From: an uncultured Collinsella sp.
Lineage (GTDB): Bacteria; Actinomycetota; Coriobacteriia; Coriobacteriales; Coriobacteriaceae
Assembly: GCA_902492755.1 (NCBI GenBank)
Contig: CABUNB010000025.1
Location: 1 to 36,198, forward strand
Direction of reading: 5' to 3'
DNA: 36,198 bases
The position numbers and the translations under genes are program-made. The notes below the pieces were generated by a model that worked only from the letters and a program-made list of their open reading frames with translations, did no database searches and was not told the origin of the DNA. This document shows positions 16,820 to 23,459 of this stretch, one piece after another. The first letter of the stretch is position 1; every line of letters starts with the position of its first letter.

Positions 16820-16907
16820 ATGCGCTTGTGACTCCCTTTGCTCGTGAATCCGTTTTGAATGGATATGCTAGACGCTCGCATGCGTCCGTGCGTCAGAAAC
16901 GCTCGAA

Positions 16908-16927
16908 TATTTCGGGGCTATTACCGC
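16908..16927. other. Left attachment site (attL core)
   Basis: TATTTCGGGGCTATTACCGC is identical to 24672-24691. Flanking bases differ on both sides, so the core is exactly 20 bp. It lies in the intergenic region 5' of the BASS transporter gene, not in a tRNA. Confidence 0.8.
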
Positions 16928-17042
16928 TTTGAGCTGTTCCCAAGCCCCTGACCTGTTGTCGAACGTTCGAACACGTTGGCACCGCAACCTCTCGGCAACC
17001 ATAACGCTCTTATTCCCCTGATAACCTAGTGTTTTCGATGGA

Positions 17043-17124
17043 TGGGGGCTGCAAGTTTTCAATGATGCGAAACAGGGGGTTCCATGTTTAACCCCCGCGC
17101 ATTGTTGGAAACTTCCAGCCCCCA
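17043..17124. repeat. Large nested inverted repeat at the left end of the element
   Basis: The outer arms, 17043-17062 and 17105-17124, are complementary at 18 of 20 positions. Inside them GGGGGTT (17075-17081) pairs with AACCCCC (17090-17096). There is no T-run. A 12-bp perfect palindrome TCGAACGTTCGA lies further left at 16959-16970. Candidate transfer origin, single-strand origin or protein-binding region. Confidence 0.6.
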
Positions 17125-17190
17125 GCTGTCGATAACGCGGCTCTGGTTCGGCAACTTACTGAAGTTTTTCAAATTACTCCTTGCAAGGAG

Positions 17191-17243
17191 CTAGGTAAGG
17201 GTCTAGTATCTTAATCAAGGCAAGGGTCTAGTAGAAAGTCTAG
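17191..17243. repeat. Spaced CTAG / AAGGGTCTAGTA repeats before the first element gene
   Basis: AAGGGTCTAGTA occurs at 17197-17208 and 17222-17233. CTAG occurs four times, at 17191, 17203, 17228 and 17240, with spacings 12, 25 and 12. It ends 26 bases before the start codon of the first gene and may be an operator or iteron set. Confidence 0.6.
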
Positions 17244-17268
17244 CCAAGATTTGAAAGGATGATTCATA

Positions 17269-17850
17269 ATGGCAACCACTTTGAAGTACATGAAGATGGC
17301 TCGCGGCTGCAAGGAGCTTTTCGAGCGCGTTGATGCCGAATATCGCAAGGAGTTTCCCAGTGTTGGGAACTCTCGCGTAACTAACAGCGTTTTATTCGGA
17401 TACGCCTACGATAAAATCGCTGGTCTTATTCATGTTATTAATTGGGCGGAAGTCTCCCGCTCGTGGGCTTTCTCTCCTGATTCGAGCTGCCCTGACGTTC
17501 GGTTTACGTCCTCGCTTTCCCTGCCGACTTCCCTCTATCCTCGGGCTACTTGGGACGCGCTGGAAGAGTTCCGCGCTTATTGCAAGGAGATATTTTCGGG
17601 TATCCGTCGTAATGTTTACCTCCCGTTCTGTGTTCGGCTCATTCTCGCCGCTTTCATTTTGAGCGTTAAGGGCGAGTTGCCCTTTATGGTTGCCGATGAT
17701 GGTGAGCAAGACGAGGGTGCGCCCGCCGCTTTCGACCCCAGCATCTTTGAGGACGTGCCCGCGTGCATGGTTCCCTCGGAATCGGAGCGAATCGAGCTAC
17801 ATGCTGCACTTTTTCCCAACGGCACCAATGCCGATAGCGAGATGTTTTAA
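17269..17850 (+). CDS. Hypothetical protein A of the element
   Basis: This 193-residue, apparently cytoplasmic protein is one I do not recognise. The N-terminus is basic (MATTLKYMKMARGCKELFERV) and the C-terminal 50 residues are acidic. The middle contains a hydrophobic helix (CVRLILAAFILSVKG, about 121-135) too short and isolated to be a sure membrane segment. GAAAGGATG precedes the ATG. As the first gene after the CTAG repeats it could be a regulator of the element or a replication accessory, but no DNA-binding motif is obvious. Its stop codon directly abuts gene B, so they are probably translated together. Confidence 0.7.
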   Translation: MATTLKYMKMARGCKELFERVDAEYRKEFPSVGNSRVTNSVLFGYAYDKIAGLIHVINWAEVSRSWAFSPDSSCPDVRFTSSLSLPTSLYPRATWDALEEFRAYCKEIFSGIRRNVYLPFCVRLILAAFILSVKGELPFMVADDGEQDEGAPAAFDPSIFEDVPACMVPSESERIELHAALFPNGTNADSEMF

Positions 17851-18753
17851 ATGCTTTTTCGCCATGACCCCGCCCCGCTCGCGCATGTTCTAGATGATTT
17901 CGAGGGCGATTCTACCGAGCGGCTTACGGGCTTCACGGCTCCCGCCGTGGCAGACCCCGACCCCGACGATGTGCTCCTGTATATATACGCTTTTGCGGTA
18001 CGCCGCCGTCCTCCCAAGAACTGCGACCCCGCTTTGCTTCTTTCCTATGATGGAAAGCCCCATAGCCCTCTATTCTGGGTAAAGGCGGGCAACCGCTGGC
18101 ATGTCGCGCGGCTGGAAACAGACCGCAAACGCCTGTTATCCCGTGCGGGTCGCTGTGTGCGGGTGGAGCGTGATAGGGACGGGTTCAAGTTTTTTGTCCG
18201 CGTCTACCATTTGCGCAGATGGGTTTCGCTCCTGCCCTTGGCGTTTTGCGTTTTGCTGCTGGCGCTCTCGCTCACGCTTTGCGGCTCGGGGCGCTCGGGG
18301 ATCGCTTTTTTTGAAGGTCAAAGCAGGACTTCGTCCGAGCGCACTAAGCCAATTCAGCAAACAGATTTCGCGTCCTACACGGCTACGCCCGACACGGTGA
18401 CGTGGCGGGCGGGAGAGACACGACAGGATATATCCCTTTCCTTGCCTGCTAATTGTTCAGTGGAAGGTAAAGAAGAAACGGGTAATCCCGTTTGTTCGAC
18501 TGTTGCCATAGCCTGCGACCTCGACTCGAATGGGAAGTTTGATGATTCCGAAATTGTTTGGTCTGCGACCGACCCTGATTCGGGTTCACCTCTCTACATC
18601 AGACCGGGCTTCGGAATCAATCATATCGACCTTTCAAAGCCCCTCGCCGCAGGTGAGTACCGCGCGAGAACTATCTGGCGAAGCGTGCTCTTGGATTCTC
18701 CGTCTACGTCTGCGGGGTCTGCGTCCTTTGACTGGTTGCTAAAGGTCGAATAG
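17851..18753 (+). CDS. Hypothetical single-pass membrane protein B with EF-hand-like loop
   Basis: This 300-residue protein has about 120 cytoplasmic residues, then one strong transmembrane segment (WVSLLPLAFCVLLLALSLTL, about 124-143). An extracytoplasmic domain of ~155 residues follows. The outer part is rich in Ser/Thr and beta-type sequence, with two cysteines (about 201 and 213). Residues 223-234 (DLDSNGKFDDSE) have Asp/Asp/Asn and a final Glu at the positions of a calcium-binding EF-hand or dockerin-like loop. I know no family for it. The ATG follows the stop of gene A without a gap. Position and topology suggest a surface or transfer role for the element; this is inference. Confidence 0.7.
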   Translation: MLFRHDPAPLAHVLDDFEGDSTERLTGFTAPAVADPDPDDVLLYIYAFAVRRRPPKNCDPALLLSYDGKPHSPLFWVKAGNRWHVARLETDRKRLLSRAGRCVRVERDRDGFKFFVRVYHLRRWVSLLPLAFCVLLLALSLTLCGSGRSGIAFFEGQSRTSSERTKPIQQTDFASYTATPDTVTWRAGETRQDISLSLPANCSVEGKEETGNPVCSTVAIACDLDSNGKFDDSEIVWSATDPDSGSPLYIRPGFGINHIDLSKPLAAGEYRARTIWRSVLLDSPSTSAGSASFDWLLKVE

Positions 18754-18846
18754 CGTTCGTTGAATCCGTCTCATCCCAATGCCCGAGACGTTTTCATATA
18801 CAAGCCCCGCCCCGTGCGGGGGAAACTTCTCTGAAGGGAGAAAAAC

Positions 18847-19548
18847 ATGTTGGTAAAGAAATCTATCATGGCTGCTACAGCCGCCCTTGCGGTAGCCGCC
18901 GCCCTCGGGACGCCGCTGGGAGCCTTTGCCGAAGCCGCGCCCATCACGGGTGAGCCTGCGAATGAGGTGCAGTCTGCTACCTCTGCCGACGATACGCTGA
19001 AGGAGAAGGCGAGCGCAAACGTCGCTACCCTTATTGACACCACGGGCGGTACTTGGTCTGATGGTAAGACCACACATCCTAACGGCACCTATGTGGTGAC
19101 TGTCCCCACGCGAGTCGGCTATAAAAACGTCAACGTCGGCAAGGTTGACCTTACCGCCACTTATGACGTGAATGTTAAGGGCGTTATCGGCACGGGCGAT
19201 AACATCACCTGCACCGTCTCATACAACAAGGTCATGAACGGCGCTCTGCGTGGTGCCGACGGCGGTTTGCTCGGCGGTGTCGGACCCTACGATTCGGTTG
19301 ACGGCGGCAAGCTGAACGCCGAGCTTACCCAGGGAAAAACCGTCTGGAGCGGCGAAGAGGTATCAAAGCTCGCCGATGATGGCAATACCGTTGTCGGTAC
19401 CTCTGGCACCGACAGCCTGCACTTCACAGGCTCCGTCCGCTCCGCTACCCAGTTCGCGGACTCCCTCAATTACTCCTTCAGTACGGGCTACGCCAATATC
19501 GGGGCTGCACTGAACAAGGTTCCCAGCACCCCCAGCGACAATCATTAA
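18847..19548 (+). CDS. Hypothetical secreted protein C
   Basis: This 233-residue protein has a clear Sec signal peptide: basic MLVKKS, a hydrophobic Ala-rich core, and probable cleavage after AFA near residue 28. The mature part is rich in Gly, Thr, Val and Asp, with alternating patterns typical of beta-sandwich surface proteins (TYVVTVPTRVGYKNVNVGKV). It has no LPXTG motif or C-terminal anchor. It may be a WxL-like or pilin-like extracellular protein, but I cannot assign a domain. GAAGGGAG precedes the ATG. A small GC-rich hairpin (18805-18821) lies just upstream, so the gene may have separate expression control. Confidence 0.75.
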   Translation: MLVKKSIMAATAALAVAAALGTPLGAFAEAAPITGEPANEVQSATSADDTLKEKASANVATLIDTTGGTWSDGKTTHPNGTYVVTVPTRVGYKNVNVGKVDLTATYDVNVKGVIGTGDNITCTVSYNKVMNGALRGADGGLLGGVGPYDSVDGGKLNAELTQGKTVWSGEEVSKLADDGNTVVGTSGTDSLHFTGSVRSATQFADSLNYSFSTGYANIGAALNKVPSTPSDNH

Positions 19549-19576
19549 CTAACCTCTAACGAAAGGTCTATTTATT

Positions 19577-19921
19577 ATGGCTAATACTTACCCCTCCGAT
19601 GTGTCGGGCGCAAAGTGGTACCTCGCCGAGAACAAATTATCGTATCCGTATGTTGACGGAGAGCGCGGGGCTACCGCCAACGGCATTAAGTACAGCGTCG
19701 TTGATGCTAAAAATGCTTATTGCCCCATTACCGTGACTATTGAGGGTTCGACTTCCCTGCTATTTGACACCGAGAACGGCGCGGAGATTCCCGATATGTG
19801 CGAAGTCCAGTTTAGCGGGCTTGTCGTGCGTCCGTACGTCTCCAGCGCCACGAAGCGAATTGCTTACAGCGCGAAAGCCACTGGTATTCGTCTCGTGAAT
19901 CAGTCGCGAGTCAAGGAATAG
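19577..19921 (+). CDS. Hypothetical small protein D (possible DUF961/ssDNA-binding-like)
   Basis: This 114-residue soluble protein has no signal or membrane segment. The C-terminal part (EVQFSGLVVRPYV, then RIAYSAKATGIRLV) looks like paired beta strands. It faintly recalls the small DUF961 proteins encoded upstream of the FtsK gene in Tn916-like elements, or single-strand binding proteins of rolling-circle replicons. This is a weak resemblance from memory. GAAAGG lies 12 bases before the ATG. A good terminator follows, so genes A-D probably form one transcription unit. Confidence 0.65.
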   Translation: MANTYPSDVSGAKWYLAENKLSYPYVDGERGATANGIKYSVVDAKNAYCPITVTIEGSTSLLFDTENGAEIPDMCEVQFSGLVVRPYVSSATKRIAYSAKATGIRLVNQSRVKE

Positions 19922-19951
19922 CGGCTCCCTAGTCGCTGCCGATTCCAGCTA

Positions 19952-20002
19952 CCGCCCTGCGTCCCAAAACGCCAATCCCGAGACGCGGGGCGGCTTTCTT
20001 TC
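19952..20002 (+). terminator. Intrinsic terminator after gene D
   Basis: CCGCCCTGCGTC (19952-19963) pairs with GACGCGGGGCGG (19982-19993) over 12 positions with one G-U pair, and CTTTCTTTC follows. It separates genes A-D from the E-to-integrase block. Confidence 0.75.
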
Positions 20003-20038
20003 ATACACAACCGAACCGTTTACGATTAAGGAGCCGAC

Positions 20039-20233
20039 ATGGCATTTATTTTAGACCAAGTAAAGAGAATAATCGCCTCTCTCCGTTTTGGCGCTGATTC
20101 GTGGCAGGACTTCCGCGACCGTCACCCCGCCATAGCCCGCGACCTCGGCGCTTTCGTCCTCGTTCTCCTGCTCGCCGCTGTCATTTGGGCGCTCTCGGCT
20201 GCTTCGGGCAACCCCAGCCCGTTCGGATACTAG
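20039..20233 (+). CDS. Hypothetical small single-pass membrane protein E
   Basis: This 64-residue protein has an amphipathic, charged N-terminal half followed by one transmembrane segment (LGAFVLVLLLAAVIWALSA, about 36-54) and a short polar tail. AAGGAG precedes the ATG at good distance, so the frame is likely real. It starts the second gene block and is followed nine bases later by gene F. Small single-pass proteins of this kind accompany conjugation ATPases in some elements; they are also the shape of filamentous phage coat proteins. No family recognised. Confidence 0.65.
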   Translation: MAFILDQVKRIIASLRFGADSWQDFRDRHPAIARDLGAFVLVLLLAAVIWALSAASGNPSPFGY

Positions 20234-20242
20234 GGGTGCGTT

Positions 20243-20764
20243 ATGCCCAAGCCCCTGCGCGTGTTCTTCGTCTCGGTGGCGGTGCTGTACGCCCTCGTCC
20301 TAGGCTGGCTCGTTTTCGAGACTGCCCGTATCGCCGCCGCCGTCCCCCCAGCCCTGCCGCCCTTCGAGTGCTGCACCCCGTACCTTCGGGGTAGCGCCGC
20401 CGTCCCGCTCAACGCCAAGGAGTTCGATAGGTTCGACCTTCCAGACGGCTCGGCGCTCTCCCTGCGTCTGGTGCCGTCCGATGGTGCCGCCCCCGCCCTG
20501 CTCTTTGCCGTCCTGACCTCGCCCGATGCCGCCACGCTCACCGTCAACGCCGCTTCGGTCGGCTCCCGTCCCGTTCTGGGGTCATTCGCGGGTCACGGTG
20601 CCGAGGTCGGCTATGACGGCTCTACCGCCGTCCTCTGGACTTGCTTCGAGGTTGCGCCGCCCCTGCATGACGGCTCGCCGCTCTCCGTCACCGTTACCGC
20701 CGTCAACTCTGATGGCTCCCGTTCCGTTTTCTCTCGTAAGGGGGTTCTCTCCCATGCTCTCTGA
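20243..20764 (+). CDS. Hypothetical membrane-anchored extracytoplasmic protein F
   Basis: This 173-residue protein has an N-terminal membrane anchor or uncleaved signal (VFFVSVAVLYALVLGWLVF, about 7-25). About 145 extracytoplasmic residues follow with beta-type composition and two adjacent Cys (43-44). No catalytic motif is visible. The stop codon overlaps the start of the FtsK-like gene by 11 bases, so expression is probably coupled with the translocase and the two may act together at the membrane. The codon choice (many GCC, CTC, CCC) is like that of the translocase gene. No known family. Confidence 0.7.
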   Translation: MPKPLRVFFVSVAVLYALVLGWLVFETARIAAAVPPALPPFECCTPYLRGSAAVPLNAKEFDRFDLPDGSALSLRLVPSDGAAPALLFAVLTSPDAATLTVNAASVGSRPVLGSFAGHGAEVGYDGSTAVLWTCFEVAPPLHDGSPLSVTVTAVNSDGSRSVFSRKGVLSHAL

Positions 20765-22229
20765 TTCCCTGCGTTCCCTGCCCGCTTTCGATCATTTCCG
20801 AAAGCGGTTCGATGCCCGCGATACCGAGCTGCTGCGCAAGGGCGTTGACGTTTCCCTGACCTCGCCCGCGCCCTCGGGTTCGTTCAAGGTCGTTTTCGTC
20901 CTCTTCTCGGCTGGGCTGTCCTTCGTGTTCGGCTTCAACCTGCTCATGCTCTGCGAGCGCTCGCTTTTCACCCTGCCGTTGCTGCTCCCCGCTGTGGCGC
21001 TGCTGGCGCTCTCGCTCTGGCTCGTCCTGTATGTGGCGCTGTTCGGCTCCCGCTTCGTGCCCTGCGGCTCGACCGTCCGCAACCTCGAACGGTTCCTCTA
21101 TGCGAACAAGCTCTACGTCTCGCATGAGGACACGTTGTCGAACGGCACCAAGCGCGAGCGTATAGATTCCTCGCTCCGTCTCTGCGTCCTCGTGAGCGGC
21201 AATATGCTGACTGTCCGAGCCTTTGACGATGGAAACGGCTATACCTCCAAGCTCTCCAAACTTGAGGACATGGGGCTTTGCTCCGTGATAGGTCGCCCGC
21301 TCGATTCCAAGTCGGCTGGCGTTGGCGCTACCGATTACGTTTTCCGTCTGCGCGATGATGTGCGCTTGCAGGCTGTTCCCCGCCTGCTGTCCTCCGAGCC
21401 TACGGGTCGGCTCGATGCGATACCGCTCACTGGCGAGCTGTCGTGGAACTTCTTCCGCCTGCCCCATATGCTCATAGCTGGCGGCACTGGTGGCGGCAAG
21501 TCAACATTTATCTACTACCTGATAGCCGAGTTCTTACGGCTCGGAAACTCCCGTGGGTTCGCGGGTGAGGTGTATATCTGCGACCCGAAGAACGCCGAGC
21601 TGGCTTCGCTCTCGCGTGTCATAGGCTCCGACCGCGTTGGCGTATCGCCCGCCCAGATTGCCAAGGTGGTTCGGCTCTGTAGGGAAGAGATGGACAGGCG
21701 ATATAAATACATGGACGACCCAGAGCGTTTCCGTTTCGGTGCCAACGCCTTTACCTACGGGCTTAACCCCGTGTTCCTGATATTTGACGAGGTGGCGGCG
21801 TTCAAGGCTGCGGCTGACAAAAAGACGTTCACCGAGGTGTGGGACAACCTGACCCAGCTTGTTCTGAAAGCCCGCGCCGCCAACGTGTTCGTTATCCTCG
21901 CCATGCAGCAGCCCCGCGCCGATACCATATCGACCGACATACGCGACAACTTGGGCGCTCGCGTGTCCCTGGGTTCGCTCTCGGACGAGGGCTACCGTAT
22001 GACCTTCGGCGGCTCTTTCGACTTCCTGCCCATCGAGGAACGCGGCACTGGTTACATCATGCTTGAGGGCTGGGACGCTCCAAGGCCTTTCAAAGCCCCG
22101 TTCGCGGACTACTCGAAGGTCGACTACCTGAAAGAGCTGAAACGGCTTTATATCGCCGCTCAACGCCGTAACGGGGTATCTGCGGACAACGCCGAGAAGG
22201 AAGAAAGTGTCGAAAGCGTGTCGGATTAG
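20754..22229 (+). CDS. FtsK/SpoIIIE-type DNA translocase (conjugative coupling/transfer ATPase, TcpA/TraB-like)
   Basis: This 491-residue protein has two membrane segments between about residues 44 and 98. A linker follows, then an FtsK/SpoIIIE motor domain: Walker A GGTGGGKST (243-251), a CDPKN stretch (277-281) and Walker B FLIFDEVAAF (341-350). The family's sensor region AMQQPRADTI follows. In conjugative elements such proteins either pass relaxase-bound DNA to a secretion channel (TcpA, ConQ) or, as TraB of Streptomyces, pump double-stranded DNA alone. The length is nearer to ConQ/TcpA. No gamma (DNA-reading) domain as in chromosomal FtsK is seen. The ATG at 20754 with AAGGGGG upstream is preferred; an in-frame extension upstream runs through gene F and is spurious. 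Confidence 0.9.
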   Translation: MLSDSLRSLPAFDHFRKRFDARDTELLRKGVDVSLTSPAPSGSFKVVFVLFSAGLSFVFGFNLLMLCERSLFTLPLLLPAVALLALSLWLVLYVALFGSRFVPCGSTVRNLERFLYANKLYVSHEDTLSNGTKRERIDSSLRLCVLVSGNMLTVRAFDDGNGYTSKLSKLEDMGLCSVIGRPLDSKSAGVGATDYVFRLRDDVRLQAVPRLLSSEPTGRLDAIPLTGELSWNFFRLPHMLIAGGTGGGKSTFIYYLIAEFLRLGNSRGFAGEVYICDPKNAELASLSRVIGSDRVGVSPAQIAKVVRLCREEMDRRYKYMDDPERFRFGANAFTYGLNPVFLIFDEVAAFKAAADKKTFTEVWDNLTQLVLKARAANVFVILAMQQPRADTISTDIRDNLGARVSLGSLSDEGYRMTFGGSFDFLPIEERGTGYIMLEGWDAPRPFKAPFADYSKVDYLKELKRLYIAAQRRNGVSADNAEKEESVESVSD

Positions 22230-22429
22230 GAAGTAAATCCCCTGCCGCTGGGCGAACGCTCGGGGCGGGAAAGGGGGCGGCGGGCGCGGAGCGCCCAGCC
22301 GAGCGGAGCGACCCCCCGCCCCGAGCGGGCGCACGGCGGCATACTTGATTTAATTTATAGGTCATCATCTTTCCGCGGAAGTTCGCCCTATTTGGGCGGT
22401 TCCCGCTGGTTGGAACCAGTTTTCCGCGG
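22230..22429. other. Structured region before rep, candidate double-strand origin
   Basis: Three layers of symmetry are seen. GCTCGGGGCGGG (22258-22269) pairs perfectly with CCCGCCCCGAGC (22315-22326), with a GGGCGC/GCGCCC stem between. An AT-rich stretch follows at 22342-22360. TTTCCGCGGA occurs at 22370-22379 and again at 22421-22430, flanking stems CGCCC/GGGCG and CTGGTT/AACCAG. This resembles the layout of rolling-circle origins next to rep genes. The first stem could also end the translocase transcript, though no T-run is present. Confidence 0.5.
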
Positions 22430-23269
22430 ATGTGCCGAAGGTGGTATGTACCAGTGCAGCTAGAATGGTGCAAGACCATCGAGACACCCACGACGATTGA
22501 GGTTTGGGAGTATTCCGCGCCCGCTGGGCGCATGTATCCCGAGAACCGCCGCGATGATGATTCGGAAGATGAAAGCGAACGCGGGCGCAAGCCCGATGCG
22601 GCAGCTTACTACGATGCCGCGAGACGGCGGCAAAGGCACTACATCGCCGTCCGTTGGGAGATAGCACGCCTTATTGATTGCAACTTCGATGATGCTACGA
22701 AGTTCCTCACGCTCACGTTCGCCGATAACGTAACCGATATTAAATACTGCAACCGCGAGTTCTCCAAGTTCGTTAGGCGTTTGAACAGGCGCGTCTATAA
22801 GTCCGATGTTATGCAGGTGCGCTATCTTGCGGTATGGGAAGCCCAGAAACGCGGCGCTATCCACTACCACGTGGTTCTGTTCAGGTTCCCGTATATCAGG
22901 GCTAAAGACCTGCGTGAGATATGGGGTCACGGTTTCGTCAAGATAAACCGGGTCGACGTCGACCAACGCCAAAACGTCGGGCGCTATATCTCCAAGTATT
23001 TCAGCAAGGACGTTGACGAGGGTTCCTACAAGCAGAAGAAGTTCTTCCGCTCGCAGAACTTGATACAGCCCATAGAGGAACGCTTCACGAGTCTTGGGCG
23101 GCTCTCTTTCGAGGGTTTCGATGTGTCTTATACGAAAGAGTATGACCAGCAGGTGCCGAACTTCGGCGATGCGGGCGGCTACGCCCCTCGCACGGTTCGC
23201 TACACCAAGATTTGCAAGGAGTTAGGTAAGGAGTGTGTTGGCAATGGCAACATGTGTGATGGTCGATAA
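22430..23269 (+). CDS. Rolling-circle replication initiator (HUH endonuclease)
   Basis: This 279-residue Rep protein nicks one strand at an origin and stays covalently attached through a tyrosine. Motif 1 is KFLTLTF (91-97). The metal-binding HUH motif is HYH (145-147) in RGAIHYHVVLF. Motif 3 is GRYISKYFSKD, offering Tyr186 and Tyr190 as the nucleophile with Lys189. It may serve replication of the excised circle, or act as relaxase for transfer, as Rep-like relaxases do in ICEBs1. The ATG at 22430 lacks a good ribosome site and overlaps the TTTCCGCGGA repeat; a GTG at 22454 behind AAGGTGG is a reasonable alternative. The 3' end overlaps the DUF3173 gene. Confidence 0.88.
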   Translation: MCRRWYVPVQLEWCKTIETPTTIEVWEYSAPAGRMYPENRRDDDSEDESERGRKPDAAAYYDAARRRQRHYIAVRWEIARLIDCNFDDATKFLTLTFADNVTDIKYCNREFSKFVRRLNRRVYKSDVMQVRYLAVWEAQKRGAIHYHVVLFRFPYIRAKDLREIWGHGFVKINRVDVDQRQNVGRYISKYFSKDVDEGSYKQKKFFRSQNLIQPIEERFTSLGRLSFEGFDVSYTKEYDQQVPNFGDAGGYAPRTVRYTKICKELGKECVGNGNMCDGR

Positions 23270-23459
23270 GACCGATTTGATAGCGCTGGGTTTCAGCGCG
23301 TCTAAGTCTGCTGACATTATCAGGGCTGCTAAAGCTCTCATGGTTTCCAAGGGTTTCGGGTTCTACGGCTCCCGCAAGGTCGGGCGCGTCCCCGCGTCCG
23401 CTGTTGCCGAGATAATCGGCGTTGACCCCGTGGGGGCGCACGATGCCGAAAGTCAGTAA
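23244..23459 (+). CDS. DUF3173 protein, probable excision/regulatory factor
   Basis: This small protein has 71 residues: VDKTDLIALGFSASKSADIIRAAK (split DLIALGFS, SADIIRAAK), then GFGFYGSRKVGRVPASAVAEIIG. It matches DUF3173, a helix-turn-helix-like family encoded just before integrases in integrative elements of Gram-positive bacteria. An excisionase-like role is inferred from that position. The ATG at 23244 has AAGGAG ten bases upstream and lies inside the end of rep. The last 17 bases overlap the integrase start, so rep, this gene and int are one coupled unit. Confidence 0.8.
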   Translation: MATCVMVDKTDLIALGFSASKSADIIRAAKALMVSKGFGFYGSRKVGRVPASAVAEIIGVDPVGAHDAESQ

